DNA of 64,000 nt from positions 118,403 to 182,402 of the forward strand of contig NZ_PVXQ01000001.1 of the NCBI RefSeq assembly GCF_002995745.1, given 5' to 3'. The notes under the pieces were generated by a model. It was not told the origin of the DNA. It saw only the letters and a list, made by a program, of their open reading frames with translations, and searched no databases. Every line of letters begins with the position of its first letter. Within the stretch, counting starts at the first letter, position 1. The position numbers were made by a program, and so were the translations under genes. Of this stretch, positions 8,983 to 18,616 are shown one piece after another. The stretch is from Clostridium vincentii. GTDB lineage: Bacteria; Bacillota; Clostridia; Clostridiales; Clostridiaceae.

Positions 8983-10248
8983 CTATTGGTTTCTTGTTCT
9001 ATTTTTCTTCTTCCATAAAGGATATAAAACTTCGTCAATTATATCATGAATTTTTACTATTCCAACCAATCTATCTTCTTTATCCACAACTGCAGTAGAT
9101 AACAAATCATATTTAGCTGCCTGTTCTATAGCATCACCAATAGGATCGTCATGATTAACCCTTGTTATATTTTGTTCCATAATATCCTTAAGCATAGTGC
9201 TTCCATCACTTAAAATTAAATCTCTTAGAATAACAAGCCCTTCTATCCTACCTTCCTCGTCTACTACATATATATAGAACATGACATCTTCATCAGGTTC
9301 CATCTCCTTTAAAATATCAATAGTTTCTTCTACTGTTACATTTAATCTAAAGGCTATAAAATCTTTTGACATCATACTTCCTACAGATTCATTTTCATAC
9401 TTTAAAAGTTCCTTAACTTGTTGTGCATCTTCCTTTTCTAAGTTAAATAATACCTTTTCTCTTTCTTCTCCTTCTAGTTCATCTAATAAATCTACTATTT
9501 CATCATTATCCATATTCTCCAAAAGCTCTGCAGTCTTTGTTTCAGATAAATCCTTAATTATGCTTCCTTTATATTCACCTTCAATCTCCTCAAAGGTATC
9601 GGCAGCTAAATCCTCATCTAGAGCTTCAAATACTCTTTTTCTAGACATTTCATCTAGCTCTTCTAGTATATCTGCAAGGTCAGCTGGATGGAGAGTAGAT
9701 AGTTTTTGATACGGCACTGCTAATTGAAGATTATTATTAATCATTTCAACTGACTCTACATTATCCCACATTAATACCCTATCTTGAAAATCTTTTCTCA
9801 AAACTTTATAGATAAATTTACCAAATCTTGGTATTCCTGCTCTTCTGAACCTAGCTGGTGCGCCTGTTTCTACAGCTACAACCTTATATTCACCTACGAT
9901 TTCTGCAATTCTAAGATCATCAACTCTAACTACTTTTTTACCATTAATATCTACAATTTTCCTATCTAATAGATGCTGTGATAATAGATAAGAATAGGTC
10001 CTTGGAAGTATCTCTCTGCTTCCTATAGTTTTGATTACCACGTCACCATCGTTATCATAAAAATTAATATTCTTAAATTCATAGTGGAAGGTGACACCAG
10101 TCTTTTTCACCTTATATCCTATAATTCTTGGATACCCATCCTCAGTTGTTACATAAACGTCTTTAAGTTCGCCTAAATCATCACCGAACTCGTCATAAAT
10201 TTTTTTACCTAAAATCTGAGTGTATAAAAAAACTAATAATCTTTTCAT
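8983..10248 (-). CDS. MgtE-like soluble protein: PRC-barrel, MgtE N-domain and paired CBS domains, no membrane domain
   Basis: This 421-residue protein resembles the cytosolic half of the MgtE magnesium channel. An N-terminal PRC-barrel-like region (about 1-85, with KIYDEFGDDLGELKDVYV) is followed by a second similar segment (about 90-165). An MgtE_N superhelical domain (about 175-285) contains LHPADLADILEEL and LLENMDNDEIVDLLDEL. A CBS pair (about 290-410) contains VGSMMSKDFIAF and IGDAIEQAAKYDLLSTAVVD. The transmembrane domain that forms the pore in true MgtE is absent, and the protein ends at a normal stop soon after the second CBS domain. It may therefore be a metal- or nucleotide-sensing regulatory protein, not a transporter. 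A 26-codon ORF lies in its leader. Confidence 0.85.
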   Translation of the reverse strand: MKRLLVFLYTQILGKKIYDEFGDDLGELKDVYVTTEDGYPRIIGYKVKKTGVTFHYEFKNINFYDNDGDVVIKTIGSREILPRTYSYLLSQHLLDRKIVDINGKKVVRVDDLRIAEIVGEYKVVAVETGAPARFRRAGIPRFGKFIYKVLRKDFQDRVLMWDNVESVEMINNNLQLAVPYQKLSTLHPADLADILEELDEMSRKRVFEALDEDLAADTFEEIEGEYKGSIIKDLSETKTAELLENMDNDEIVDLLDELEGEEREKVLFNLEKEDAQQVKELLKYENESVGSMMSKDFIAFRLNVTVEETIDILKEMEPDEDVMFYIYVVDEEGRIEGLVILRDLILSDGSTMLKDIMEQNITRVNHDDPIGDAIEQAAKYDLLSTAVVDKEDRLVGIVKIHDIIDEVLYPLWKKKNRTRNQ

Positions 10249-10287
10249 TAAAGCTCTCTCCTCCTCATCTCTAGAGGAAAGTAAGTA

Positions 10288-10368
10288 TTATACTAACAAT
10301 GTATGAGTTCCTCTAAAGATCATGATATTTTGTTTTTCAGATTCAACTTCTTGAGGACCAACCTCCAT
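10288..10368 (-). CDS. Small ORF (26 residues) in the leader of the MgtE-like gene
   Basis: An ATG at 10368 preceded by AAAGGTGGTG at good spacing opens a 26-codon frame reading MEVGPQEVESEKQNIMIFRG followed by THTLLV, and ends at TAA (10290-10288). It lies between the predicted transcription start (about 10439) and the MgtE-like gene, 39 bases upstream of the latter. It could be a regulatory leader peptide or a free small protein. The start context and position support translation; no family is recognised. Confidence 0.45.
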   Translation of the reverse strand: MEVGPQEVESEKQNIMIFRGTHTLLV

Positions 10369-10405
10369 TGTTTACACCACCTTTTAATTTAGACATTTGC
10401 CCATA

Positions 10406-10434
10406 AAATAGGCAGACTATCAGTCTGCCTATTT
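10406..10434 (-). promoter_or_regulatory. Perfect 13-bp hairpin at the 5' end of the MgtE-like transcript
   Basis: AAATAGGCAGACT pairs perfectly with AGTCTGCCTATTT across a 3-base loop. Given the predicted start near 10439, it would sit a few bases from the 5' end of the minus-strand transcript. It is followed there by only a short T run, so it may stabilise the RNA, act as an attenuator, or be a protein operator in DNA form. Confidence 0.6.
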
Positions 10435-10445
10435 CATATACTTCT

Positions 10446-10473
10446 ATTATATGATAACTACTAGAAAAGGCAA
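10446..10473 (-). promoter_or_regulatory. Promoter of the small ORF/MgtE-like transcript
   Basis: On the minus strand, TTGCCT (10473-10468) and TATAAT (10451-10446) are spaced by 16 bases. The start would be near 10439, upstream of the leader hairpin. Confidence 0.65.
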
Positions 10474-10486
10474 CGCCTTTTTTAGT

Positions 10487-10515
10487 TTGAATAAGTTATT
10501 TCAGTATGCTAATAT
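10487..10515 (+). promoter_or_regulatory. Promoter of the YgiQ-type gene
   Basis: TTGAAT (10487-10492), a 17-base spacer and TAATAT (10510-10515) precede the gene at 10559. It diverges from the promoter of the MgtE-like transcript. Confidence 0.55.
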
Positions 10516-10558
10516 TAAATGACACTTTTAGACTAATATTATTGAATGGAGTAATGAT

Positions 10559-12382
10559 ATGAACTTAGCAAATAATTTTTTACCAATATGCAAAGAAGAT
10601 TTAAAAAATAGAAATATAGATGTCTTAGATTTTATTATAGTAACTGGAGATGCTTATGTTGACCATCCTTCCTTTGGTACTGCCATAATAGGTAGAACCT
10701 TGGAATCCCAAGGTTTTACTGTAGGCATAATTGCCCAACCTAATTGGAAGGATGCAGAGGATTTCAAAAAGCTTGGACTTCCAAAATATGCTTTCTTAGT
10801 TAACTCTGGAAATATAGACTCTATGGTTAATCACTATACTGCTGCAAAGAAAAAAAGACATGATGACCTTTATTCCCCTGGAGGAGAAGGTGGATACAGA
10901 CCTGATAGGGCAGTTATTGTTTACTGTAATAGGATTAGGGAAGCCTATAAGGATGTCCCAATAGTTCTAGGAGGTATAGAAGCTAGTCTTAGAAGATTTG
11001 CTCACTATGACTATTGGAGCGACAAAGTAAGAAGAAGTATCTTGTTGGATTCAAAGGCAGACCTTTTAATCTATGGTATGGGAGAAAAAACAATAATTCA
11101 AGTTGCAGAAATGTTTAGGTATGGCTCTAAAGTATCAAACTTAACTTCTATAAGGGGTACCTGTTACATAACCCGTGACATAGAAAAGCTTTCAAATTAT
11201 ATAGAAGCTCCTTCCTTTGAAGAAGTCTCTACAGACAAAAAGTCTTATGGTGATTCCTATAAGATAGAACATTATGAGCAGGATGCCATAACAGGTAAAG
11301 GTATAATACAAAAGCATGGAGATAGGTACCTAATCCAAAATCCGCCTCAAGTCCCATTAACTAATGACGAAATGGATTTTACATATGATTTACCTTTTAT
11401 GAGAACTTACCATCCTATATATGAAGCAAAAGGTGGAATACCTGCAATTAAAGAAGTTAAGTTTTCAATAACTAGTCACAGAGGGTGCTTTGGTTCCTGT
11501 TCTTTTTGTGCTCTAACCTTTCATCAAGGGAGAGTTATACAAACTAGAAACGGAGATTCTGTTGTAAATGAAGCTAAACTTTTAACTACACTACCTGACT
11601 TTAAAGGATATATCCATGATGTGGGAGGTCCTACTGCTAACTTTAGACATAGGGCATGCAAAACTCAAGCCGAGAATGGAACCTGCAGAAATAAACAATG
11701 TATGTTTCCAAAACCTTGCAAAAACCTAATTATAGATCACAGTGAATATCTTTCAGTTCTAAAAAGAATTAGAGGTATTAATGGAATAAAAAAAGTCTTT
11801 ATACGTTCAGGTATAAGATATGACTACTTAATTTACGATAAAGATGATACCTTCTTTAAAGAACTATGTGAACATCATATAAGTGGACAATTAAAAGTTG
11901 CTCCTGAACATGTTTCTCCAAAGGTTTTAAAGCAAATGGGTAAACCAACCAGAGAGGTATACGATAAATTTGTTAACAAGTATCACGAAGTGAATAAGAA
12001 GCTAGATAAAAAACAATTTTTAGTTCCTTATTTAATGTCTTCTCATCCTGGATCTGACCTTAACGCAGCTATTGAGCTTGCACAATATGTAAAGGAAATG
12101 GGCTATATTCCAGAACAGGTTCAAGATTTTTATCCAACACCTGGAAGTCTTTCTACAACTATTTATTATATTGGATATAACCCTTTAACTGGAGAAGAAG
12201 TCTATATTCCTAAAACCCAATCTGAGAAGGATATGCAAAGAGCTCTAATACAATTTGCTGTTCCCAAAAATTATGAGAAAGTTAAAAAAGCTTTAATAAT
12301 GGCTGGAAGAGAAGATTTAATAGGAAATGGAAATAAATGTTTAATAAAGGCTACCGCGCCTCGAATTAAAGCAAAAAGATAA
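10559..12382 (+). CDS. YgiQ-family (UPF0313) radical SAM protein
   Basis: This 607-residue iron-sulfur protein belongs to the widely conserved YgiQ family, whose substrate is not established. The radical SAM cluster motif C-X3-C-X2-C is seen as [11 protein letters not shown] at about residue 316. The N-terminal third has the family sequences [17 protein letters not shown] and [40 protein letters not shown] lies near the C-terminus. The ribosome binding site is GGAG, about 8 bases before the ATG. It is transcribed alone and ends at a perfect terminator palindrome shared with the convergent membrane-protein gene. Confidence 0.93.
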   Translation: MNLANNFLPICKEDLKNRNIDVLDFIIVTGDAYVDHPSFGTAIIGRTLESQGFTVGIIAQPNWKDAEDFKKLGLPKYAFLVNSGNIDSMVNHYTAAKKKRHDDLYSPGGEGGYRPDRAVIVYCNRIREAYKDVPIVLGGIEASLRRFAHYDYWSDKVRRSILLDSKADLLIYGMGEKTIIQVAEMFRYGSKVSNLTSIRGTCYITRDIEKLSNYIEAPSFEEVSTDKKSYGDSYKIEHYEQDAITGKGIIQKHGDRYLIQNPPQVPLTNDEMDFTYDLPFMRTYHPIYEAKGGIPAIKEVKFSITSHRGCFGSCSFCALTFHQGRVIQTRNGDSVVNEAKLLTTLPDFKGYIHDVGGPTANFRHRACKTQAENGTCRNKQCMFPKPCKNLIIDHSEYLSVLKRIRGINGIKKVFIRSGIRYDYLIYDKDDTFFKELCEHHISGQLKVAPEHVSPKVLKQMGKPTREVYDKFVNKYHEVNKKLDKKQFLVPYLMSSHPGSDLNAAIELAQYVKEMGYIPEQVQDFYPTPGSLSTTIYYIGYNPLTGEEVYIPKTQSEKDMQRALIQFAVPKNYEKVKKALIMAGREDLIGNGNKCLIKATAPRIKAKR

Positions 12383-12386
12383 TAAT

Positions 12387-12420
12387 AAAAAAGTGTCTGA
12401 ATTAATTCAGACACTTTTTT
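12387..12420. terminator. Bidirectional intrinsic terminator between convergent genes
   Basis: A perfect 34-base palindrome (AAAAAAGTGTCTGAATT and its complement) has A and T runs on both flanks. It serves the YgiQ-type gene on the plus strand and the membrane-protein gene on the minus strand. Confidence 0.93.
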
Positions 12421-12423
12421 TAT

Positions 12424-13083
12424 TTATGCAATTTCTCTTATATTCTTTTTAAATGTATTAATGGCAAAGTTCATAATTAATATGAATATTCCATCTCCAA
12501 AGATAGGATAGGGAAATAATTTAATGCCTCCGATATATATGATATTTTCTACTATAACAATAACCAATGCTATAACTAAATATATCATTCCCCACCTATT
12601 ATTATTAGGTTTATCAAGAAAATAAAAACAAAAGCATAATAAAGTTCCAACTAGCAATAAAAATATTATATTTATTGCTTTTTCATTATATATATTAATT
12701 ACATAACCATAACTTGGATTAAAAATAACCTTTCCAGATATAAAATTAATCCCAACACAATAAACTCCAAAAAGAATGGCTGAAATTATATAAATAACAT
12801 TAAAACTAAGTCGATCCCATCTTAAATACACATAAGATAATCCTAACACCATAAATGGAATTGCAAGAAGATTTAAAAATAATAAAGGTTTTAATAAATA
12901 CACAAGACTTCCATTTTTAAGAATACATAATAAAAATAATCCTATGTACCTTAAAATAAATAAGAAACTAACTGCTGTAATATATATTTTTATTTTTTTA
13001 GGTGATAACTTTATATTCTTATTTATAAGTAAAATTAGTAAAAAAATAATAAGTAGTAAAAATACATAATAGGCTAAATTCAT
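12424..13083 (-). CDS. Multi-pass membrane protein of unknown function
   Basis: The start is placed at the ATG at 13083, which has GGAGG 7 bases upstream; a longer reading would run into the end of the dagK gene. From there the protein has 219 residues and is almost entirely hydrophobic, with about seven predicted membrane segments starting MNLAYYVFLLLIIFLLILL and ending in a short basic tail (NTFKKNIREIA). I recognise no family motif. It is the second gene after dagK on the same strand and ends at the bidirectional terminator. Confidence 0.7.
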   Translation of the reverse strand: MNLAYYVFLLLIIFLLILLINKNIKLSPKKIKIYITAVSFLFILRYIGLFLLCILKNGSLVYLLKPLLFLNLLAIPFMVLGLSYVYLRWDRLSFNVIYIISAILFGVYCVGINFISGKVIFNPSYGYVINIYNEKAINIIFLLLVGTLLCFCFYFLDKPNNNRWGMIYLVIALVIVIVENIIYIGGIKLFPYPIFGDGIFILIMNFAINTFKKNIREIA

Positions 13084-13136
13084 TATGAATCCTCCAAACC
13101 CATACTTACTGTTACTTATTCTTATTATTTTTAAGT

Positions 13137-14015
13137 TTACTTTATTCCTAAAATTTTTATTCCGCCTTTTATACATTGTATATGAAGAGGAAATTCCGGA
13201 CCCTTTTCTCCATCAATATCTGTTACTATATCCTCATTAGATTCTATGATAATATCCTCTGTTTTAAAGTAAATAACCTTATCAGAATCTAAATGTTCAC
13301 CCCTAAGTATTTTTATGAATAAAGGAAGCATCTCATATATTTGCACTGCCTTTATCATTATAACATCAAGATGTCCATCCCTAGTATCCGCTCTATTGGC
13401 TAGCTTAAATCCACCTGCTGTTTGCCCATTAAAAACTAGAATTAGGTACATTTCTCCTTCATATTCCAGTTCCTTTGCCTTAAGCTTAACCTTTAACTTC
13501 CTGAACTTAGGTATCTCTTCAAAGCCCTTTATATAGTAAGCAAGTTTACCTATAGTATTCTTTAGATTTAAGTCTGTTTTTTGTGATACATCAGTAAAAA
13601 GTCCTGAACTTGCAACATTTATAAAATATTTATCATTAATTTTCCCTATATCGATAGCAGTAGGTTTTGTAGATAATATTGCCTTACAAGCTTTTTTTAC
13701 ATCTCTTGGCATTTTTAAAAATGTAGCAAAATCATTCGCAGTACCTACTGGCAAAATAGCTATAGGTAAATCTATATTTCTGGCTTTCATTGCATTCACG
13801 ACAGAGTCCACCGTGCCATCTCCCCCTGCAATTAATATATATCTATAATACTCATCCATTACATCAAATGCCTCTTCTAAGCTTTTATTCTTTTGTATTC
13901 TATATGGAACAATTTGATATCCCTTATCTTGATGCAATTTTGTAATCATATCCAATTCATGTAGAATAGCATTTTCTCCTGAATATGGATTATATATGAA
14001 TCTAACCTTATTCAT
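13137..14015 (-). CDS. Diacylglycerol/lipid kinase (DagK/YegS family)
   Basis: This 292-residue enzyme of the DAGK catalytic-domain family phosphorylates diacylglycerol or a related lipid with ATP. The nucleotide-binding motif LIAGGDGTVDSVVNAM and the following LPVGTANDFATFL are intact, as is GGFKLANRADTRDGHLDVI further on. A good GGAGGGG ribosome binding site precedes the ATG. In Gram-positive bacteria such kinases recycle diacylglycerol released during lipoteichoic acid synthesis; that role here is inference. A CDP-alcohol phosphatidyltransferase gene lies divergently next to it, consistent with phospholipid metabolism. Confidence 0.88.
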   Translation of the reverse strand: MNKVRFIYNPYSGENAILHELDMITKLHQDKGYQIVPYRIQKNKSLEEAFDVMDEYYRYILIAGGDGTVDSVVNAMKARNIDLPIAILPVGTANDFATFLKMPRDVKKACKAILSTKPTAIDIGKINDKYFINVASSGLFTDVSQKTDLNLKNTIGKLAYYIKGFEEIPKFRKLKVKLKAKELEYEGEMYLILVFNGQTAGGFKLANRADTRDGHLDVIMIKAVQIYEMLPLFIKILRGEHLDSDKVIYFKTEDIIIESNEDIVTDIDGEKGPEFPLHIQCIKGGIKILGIK

Positions 14016-14217
14016 ATTTCCCCTCCGTTTAGTAATTCTAAAAAGAATTATACCATCTGTACCAAATATTGTCGATATAATATCCTATTATATATATAAT
14101 AGCAGGTCATTCTATATATAACATTAAGTTTACATTAAATAAATTATAACTCTTATATTATAGTGATTTTCATGCTATAATTATACATTATACTATAAGA
14201 ATTTTAGGAGTGATTAT

Positions 14218-14739
14218 ATGAAAAAAAGCTGTCTTCCTAATATTTTTACCTTTATCAATTTAGGATGTGGTGTTTTATCATTATTAGCAACCCATGAAGG
14301 TAATTATATTAAGGCGAGTATTTTTATACTTATAGCCGGATTAGTTGATAGATATGATGGAGTAATTGCCCGATATCTTGATGTATCTAGTGAACTTGGA
14401 AAAGAATTGGATTCTTTAGCTGATTTAGTATCCTTTGGAGTAGCGCCTTCAATATTACTATATATTAGCTTTAACCTTAAGGAGTTAGATCCTTATGGCA
14501 TATTAGGTATTATATTACTGATTTCATTGCCGATATGTGGGTCATTTAGACTTGCAAGATATAATGTATCAACCTTTGATGGAATGTTTACTGGTGTTCC
14601 AATAACTATAGTAGGTTGTTTCTTGGCATTATTTGCTTTAATATCCCAATTTGTAGTTGCGCCAGTATTTTTAGTGATTATTTTGATGGTATTAGGAGCT
14701 TACTTAATGGTAAGTTCATTACGTTTAAAGAAACTTTAA
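14218..14739 (+). CDS. pssA: CDP-diacylglycerol--serine O-phosphatidyltransferase
   Basis: This predicted 173-residue membrane enzyme would make phosphatidylserine from CDP-diacylglycerol and serine. The CDP-alcohol phosphotransferase motif DGX2ARX8GX3DX3D is seen as DRYDGVIARYLDVSSELG followed by KELDSLAD, all key aspartates present. MKKSCLPNIFTFINLGCG at the N-terminus and the short length are typical of the Bacillus/Clostridium PssA type. Roughly five membrane segments are visible. TTTTAGGAGTG provides the ribosome binding site. It is divergent from dagK and no decarboxylase gene (psd) is adjacent. Confidence 0.88.
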   Translation: MKKSCLPNIFTFINLGCGVLSLLATHEGNYIKASIFILIAGLVDRYDGVIARYLDVSSELGKELDSLADLVSFGVAPSILLYISFNLKELDPYGILGIILLISLPICGSFRLARYNVSTFDGMFTGVPITIVGCFLALFALISQFVVAPVFLVIILMVLGAYLMVSSLRLKKL

Positions 14740-14742
14740 TTT

Positions 14743-14797
14743 AAAAAGGCTGCTGCCATGAATGATTTTTAAATCATTCATGGTAACAGCCTTTTTT
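14743..14797. terminator. Bidirectional terminator between pssA and the 109-residue ORF
   Basis: A long stem of over 20 bp (AAAAAGGCTG...CAGCCTTTTT, with CATGAATGATTT pairing in the middle) is followed by T7 on the plus strand. The stop codon of the convergent minus-strand ORF lies at its edge. Confidence 0.9.
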
Positions 14798-15126
14798 TAA
14801 TTATGATAGTCTAAATCATCATGGATTTCTGTCATTATACTATCCTTCTGGGTATTTTCTGTAATAACTTCATTTTTTAAATAGCAATACTTAATATAGG
14901 AACCTTCACATTTTTCAATTACTTTGAGTAAATCGTCTATTAAATCACCAATGCTATTGATTCTATCAAGAGCATGTTTTACCTCATTTTTTTTAGCCAA
15001 GTTAATTGTATTTAATTCTGCTGTACTGCTTATTAACAGTCTATATATTTCAATATAATTTTTAAGTAAGCTACTAAGATTATTTAAGTCATTATAATGT
15101 CCATGTATAACCTTATCATATCCCAA
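14797..15126 (-). CDS. Hypothetical helical protein, 109 residues
   Basis: This small, probably cytosolic protein has no family that I recognise. It is largely alpha-helical by composition (NLSSLLKNYIEIYRLLISS and RINSIGDLIDDLLKVIEK have heptad-like hydrophobic spacing) with an acidic C-terminus. AAGAGGTGGTTA upstream of the ATG serves as a ribosome binding site. Its stop lies at the edge of the bidirectional terminator. The upstream neighbours on the same strand are another small ORF and rubrerythrin. Codon use looks like that of its neighbours. Confidence 0.6.
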   Translation of the reverse strand: MGYDKVIHGHYNDLNNLSSLLKNYIEIYRLLISSTAELNTINLAKKNEVKHALDRINSIGDLIDDLLKVIEKCEGSYIKYCYLKNEVITENTQKDSIMTEIHDDLDYHN

Positions 15127-15216
15127 AACTTAACCACCTCTTATAATAATACACAGCACATTTTTGTATAGTAAAAAATCCTACTATGATATTAAGCATG
15201 ATTTTTTAGTTTAAAC

Positions 15217-15453
15217 CTATTTTATATTACTATTAATCTCTAAATAATATTCATCTTCTTCTAAATTATATTTATATTTTTCCCAATAACCCCCTTGAAT
15301 TTCAGTTTCTATATACTCTCTATCTGCTGCTTCTAATGCTTCTTTTTCCACTAAATCTTCTTTAAATAGTCTTTGTCCACCCTGAATATATTCTTCAGTA
15401 ATATCGCCTATAATAACAGGGATGAAAAACTCCTTTGGTATTCTATAATACAT
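15217..15453 (-). CDS. Hypothetical acidic protein, 78 residues
   Basis: This short, acidic, tyrosine-rich protein (GGYWEKYKYNLEEDEYYLEI) is downstream of the rubrerythrin gene by 16 bases and has a GGAGGGG ribosome binding site, so it is probably co-transcribed with it. No signal, membrane segment or known motif is visible. I do not recognise it; a role linked to oxidative stress is only suggested by position. Confidence 0.6.
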   Translation of the reverse strand: MYYRIPKEFFIPVIIGDITEEYIQGGQRLFKEDLVEKEALEAADREYIETEIQGGYWEKYKYNLEEDEYYLEINSNIK

Positions 15454-15469
15454 AATTCCCCTCCTGTTA

Positions 15470-16006
15470 TTACTTTACTTTGCAATAGGGTTTAAAATAA
15501 TCTATGGGATATTTACATAAAGGACATTCCTTAGGTGCTTCTTTACCTTCATGAATATATCCACAATTCATACATTGCCATAAGCCTTCATCTTCACTAC
15601 AAAACATATCTCCATCTTTAATTTTGCCAGCTAACATTAAGAACGTTTTGCCATGTATTTCTTCAACTTCTTGAAGTTCCTTATAAAAATCAGCGATTTC
15701 TTCGAAACCCTCCTTTCTTGCCATAATTTCAAATTCCTTGTATATTTTCTCACTTTCCTCTGACTCTCCCACAGCTGCTTGTACAAGATTTTGCTCAGTA
15801 TCCTTATTTTTCTTCAGGAATCTATTGAAAGTTTCTCGTGCATGAGCTTTTTCATTGTCAGAAGTCTCATCAAATATTTGAGCCACCCATCTGTATCCTT
15901 CACATCTAGCTTTTTCAGCATATAATGAGTATTTATTTCTTGCTCGTGACTCCCCTGCAAATGTTTTATAAAGATTTTTTTCCGTTTTACTTCCTTTTAT
16001 ATTCAT
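15470..16006 (-). CDS. rbr: Rubrerythrin
   Basis: This 178-residue non-haem iron protein is expected to reduce hydrogen peroxide in anaerobes. The N-terminal four-helix diiron domain (about 1-135) shows the repeated glutamate pattern AGESRARNKYSLYAEKA, DETSDNEKAHARE and LQEVEEIHG. The C-terminal rubredoxin-like domain has the paired CX2C knuckles in CMNCGYIHEG and CPLCKYP, which bind one iron. An AGGAGA site precedes the ATG. It protects oxygen-sensitive enzymes such as nitrogenase in principle, although it is 6 kb from the nif genes and separately transcribed. Confidence 0.94.
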   Translation of the reverse strand: MNIKGSKTEKNLYKTFAGESRARNKYSLYAEKARCEGYRWVAQIFDETSDNEKAHARETFNRFLKKNKDTEQNLVQAAVGESEESEKIYKEFEIMARKEGFEEIADFYKELQEVEEIHGKTFLMLAGKIKDGDMFCSEDEGLWQCMNCGYIHEGKEAPKECPLCKYPIDYFKPYCKVK

Positions 16007-16043
16007 CTTAATCTCCTAGGTATTCTTTCCCTTTATAATTTAT

Positions 16044-17438
16044 TCACAGAGCAGTTGTTTTGTTACCATCCTTAACTGTTATTTTACCTGTGTCATCACA
16101 ATTTATTAGAAGTTCTTTTTCTTCCTTAGTCTTTGTAACAAGTGTTATTTTATGTCCCCAAAGTTTTTGAAGATGTTTTATAGTCTCCTTTGCATACATA
16201 AGTTCAAGCTCACGACCATCAAAAACATGCTCAAGTGTTAATGTGTAATCTTTTTTATTTAAATCTATAACTCTAATATACGGGATAGATCCAATACCAC
16301 AGGTAAATGCAAGATTATCTCTAATCTCTTTCCATCCAGCCTTGTCGGCAACTTCTTCAACTACAAAATCAAAACTTTTTTTTGTATATTCGAATAAATT
16401 TAATTCTTCACAAAGTTCCCTAGTTAAATATCTTCTAATAAAAGAAGCATCTCTCTCTAATGCTCTGACTTCAAATATTTTATCTCTTCCATACCTCTTA
16501 TCTAAATCCTCAAATATTTTAAAGCCTATATAATAAGGATTAAGCCCCCCTAGCATAGGTGCAACTACATCATTATGCCTTTTCAAAAATTCAACATGTA
16601 ATCCTTGTGGTAAATCTAGCTCTTTTAAAATTGTATAATGCCAATAGCTAGCCCAACCCTCATTCATTATCTTTGTATCTATCTGTGGCAGAAAATATTC
16701 TGTTTCTCTTTTAACGATTTTTACTATGTCCTTTTCCCATTCCTCTAAACTTCCATGTGCCAAGATAAATCCCATAACATCATCATAAGGTTCTAATGGA
16801 ATCTTATCTAAATTAGGCATATCAATCACCTTTTCTGAATCTAAAATCCCCCTATTATCTTTCTGTCTTTCATAGTCCTCCATAAGATTCTTTCTTATTT
16901 CATCATCTGTTCTATCTTTTTGTCCAACAACTCTAGAAATATTAAGTTTTATAGCATGAGCAGCATCTAAAATTCGCTCTACCTTCGCATATCCAATTCC
17001 AGGAGAATTAATATAGGATCGTATGGTATCTGCATCTAACTTAAATAATTCTAATGAATACTTTGCTTTTGTTCCTGCCTTAAATAATCTATTATTTTTA
17101 AAGAAATCATTATGTCCATATACATGAGCCATAGTTAAAATCTGCAATAATAAAGTGTTTTCCCTCATTAAATATGCTAAACATGGATCTGAATTTATTA
17201 CCATCTCATAGGGTAACCCCGTTAAATTAAAGGAATATAACATTTTATTTTTCTCATAAGACTTACCAAAACTCCAATGGGGATATCTAGAAGGCATACC
17301 TAAGTATGCCTCATATCCTAGCATTTCATTAAATCCTATAATTTCAAATTCTTGAGGGTAAAAATCTAATCCTAACTCTCTTACTTTAGATTCTATCTTT
17401 TCATTCCATTTTTCTAAATCCTTAAGGTTATAATCCAC
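16044..17438 (-). CDS. spoVR: SpoVR-family protein
   Basis: This 464-residue protein is of the SpoVR family, needed for normal spore cortex in Bacillus; its biochemical activity is unknown. Family landmarks include GLDFYPQEFEIIGFNEML, MPSRYPHWSFGKSYE, AHVYGHNDFFKNN and MNEGWASYWHYTIL. It is the last gene of a prkA-yhbH-spoVR set, two bases downstream of the yhbH gene. This set is conserved in many bacteria, and in spore formers it is usually tied to the mother-cell programme. Confidence 0.93.
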   Translation of the reverse strand: MDYNLKDLEKWNEKIESKVRELGLDFYPQEFEIIGFNEMLGYEAYLGMPSRYPHWSFGKSYEKNKMLYSFNLTGLPYEMVINSDPCLAYLMRENTLLLQILTMAHVYGHNDFFKNNRLFKAGTKAKYSLELFKLDADTIRSYINSPGIGYAKVERILDAAHAIKLNISRVVGQKDRTDDEIRKNLMEDYERQKDNRGILDSEKVIDMPNLDKIPLEPYDDVMGFILAHGSLEEWEKDIVKIVKRETEYFLPQIDTKIMNEGWASYWHYTILKELDLPQGLHVEFLKRHNDVVAPMLGGLNPYYIGFKIFEDLDKRYGRDKIFEVRALERDASFIRRYLTRELCEELNLFEYTKKSFDFVVEEVADKAGWKEIRDNLAFTCGIGSIPYIRVIDLNKKDYTLTLEHVFDGRELELMYAKETIKHLQKLWGHKITLVTKTKEEKELLINCDDTGKITVKDGNKTTAL

Positions 17439-17440
17439 CC

Positions 17441-18613
17441 TTACTCCTCCTTTAATTCCTTACTTAACATAAGCTTTAATGCATCCCATAAATCTTTTTT
17501 TTCCTTCACTATTACAGGTACAAAATTCTTATTTTTTATTTCTTTTTGAAATCTATAATACATTGTAGTGGAATAAGTTGATGGCAATAGTTCTGCATAG
17601 CCAAACATATTACTTACACTGCTTAATTCACTCACTGCCTTTATAGCTTTTTCATTATCTTCTGTCCAATTATCTCCATCAGATGCATACACAGGATAAA
17701 TATTCCACATACTTGGGGAATATTTTTCATTTATTAAATCTAAAGCTAGATTTAAACCACTAGATATATAAGTTCCACCAGATTCAGCCTTATGAAAAAA
17801 TTCATCTTCATTTACTAATTTAGCAACGGTTGTATGAGAAATAAATTCAAAAGCTATATTATTATATTTTCTTCTGAGAAATTTTGATAAAACAAAAAAG
17901 TATGACCTAGCCAAAAACTTTTTAGAGCTATCCATAGATCCAGATACATCCATTATAAATATCATAACAGCATTACTTTCCCTTTTTGGTTTTGATTTCA
18001 CTCTATAATATCTTACATCCTCCTGCTTAAATGGAAATCTTTCAATAGGTACTTCAATATTTTCATCTTGAAGTGCCCTCTTTTTGCCTTGCTTTCTTGC
18101 TATCTTTGACATAACTGTTTTCTTTTTTGCAAGCCTAGGATTTATACCATACTTTTGATAACCCTTCTTCTTTCCATAACTTTCAGTTAATACTTCAGAA
18201 TATTTTTTTCTATCTAAATTAGGCAAATCTAAGTCTTCAGTTATATACTCAAGAAGTTCCTCTAGGGTTATTTCAGTTTCATATATATCTTCACCTTCAT
18301 TATTTCCTGCTCCTTGATTTCCATTACCACCTTTAGAATTCCCTGATGTAATTTTATCTCCTCTTTTTTCCTCTCCAGTACCGTTTGCTACTCCCTTAGA
18401 ATTTTTACCATAAACAAACTGATACTCCTTTATCCCCCTTATTGGAATTTTGAATTTTTTATTGTTCCCTTCACCCATAATACTTTCTTCTGATAAAATA
18501 TCTCCTAAATTTTCTTTTATTGATTTATCAACAAGCTGCCTATGTCTTCTTCTATCCTCAATGGATCTGTCATGATCAACTAGATTCTCAGCATTATCTC
18601 TAAAGATAGCCAT
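17441..18613 (-). CDS. yhbH: YhbH-family (DUF444) sporulation-associated protein
   Basis: This 390-residue protein of the YeaH/YhbH family has a von Willebrand A-like C-terminal half. [20 protein letters not shown] is the metal-ion-dependent adhesion motif DXSXS, and [16 protein letters not shown] follows. The N-terminal half ([38 protein letters not shown]) is basic and matches the family; a glycine/asparagine-rich linker lies around residues 75-105. It sits between prkA and spoVR with gaps of only 2-3 bases, so the three proteins are made together and probably act in one pathway. Confidence 0.92.
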   Translation of the reverse strand: MAIFRDNAENLVDHDRSIEDRRRHRQLVDKSIKENLGDILSEESIMGEGNNKKFKIPIRGIKEYQFVYGKNSKGVANGTGEEKRGDKITSGNSKGGNGNQGAGNNEGEDIYETEITLEELLEYITEDLDLPNLDRKKYSEVLTESYGKKKGYQKYGINPRLAKKKTVMSKIARKQGKKRALQDENIEVPIERFPFKQEDVRYYRVKSKPKRESNAVMIFIMDVSGSMDSSKKFLARSYFFVLSKFLRRKYNNIAFEFISHTTVAKLVNEDEFFHKAESGGTYISSGLNLALDLINEKYSPSMWNIYPVYASDGDNWTEDNEKAIKAVSELSSVSNMFGYAELLPSTYSTTMYYRFQKEIKNKNFVPVIVKEKKDLWDALKLMLSKELKEE

Positions 18614-18616
18614 CCT

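Noticed and set aside
10249..10445. M-box magnesium riboswitch before the MgtE-like gene
   Set aside because: The leader lacks the conserved M-box core by eye and is too short; a small ORF and a single hairpin explain it better.
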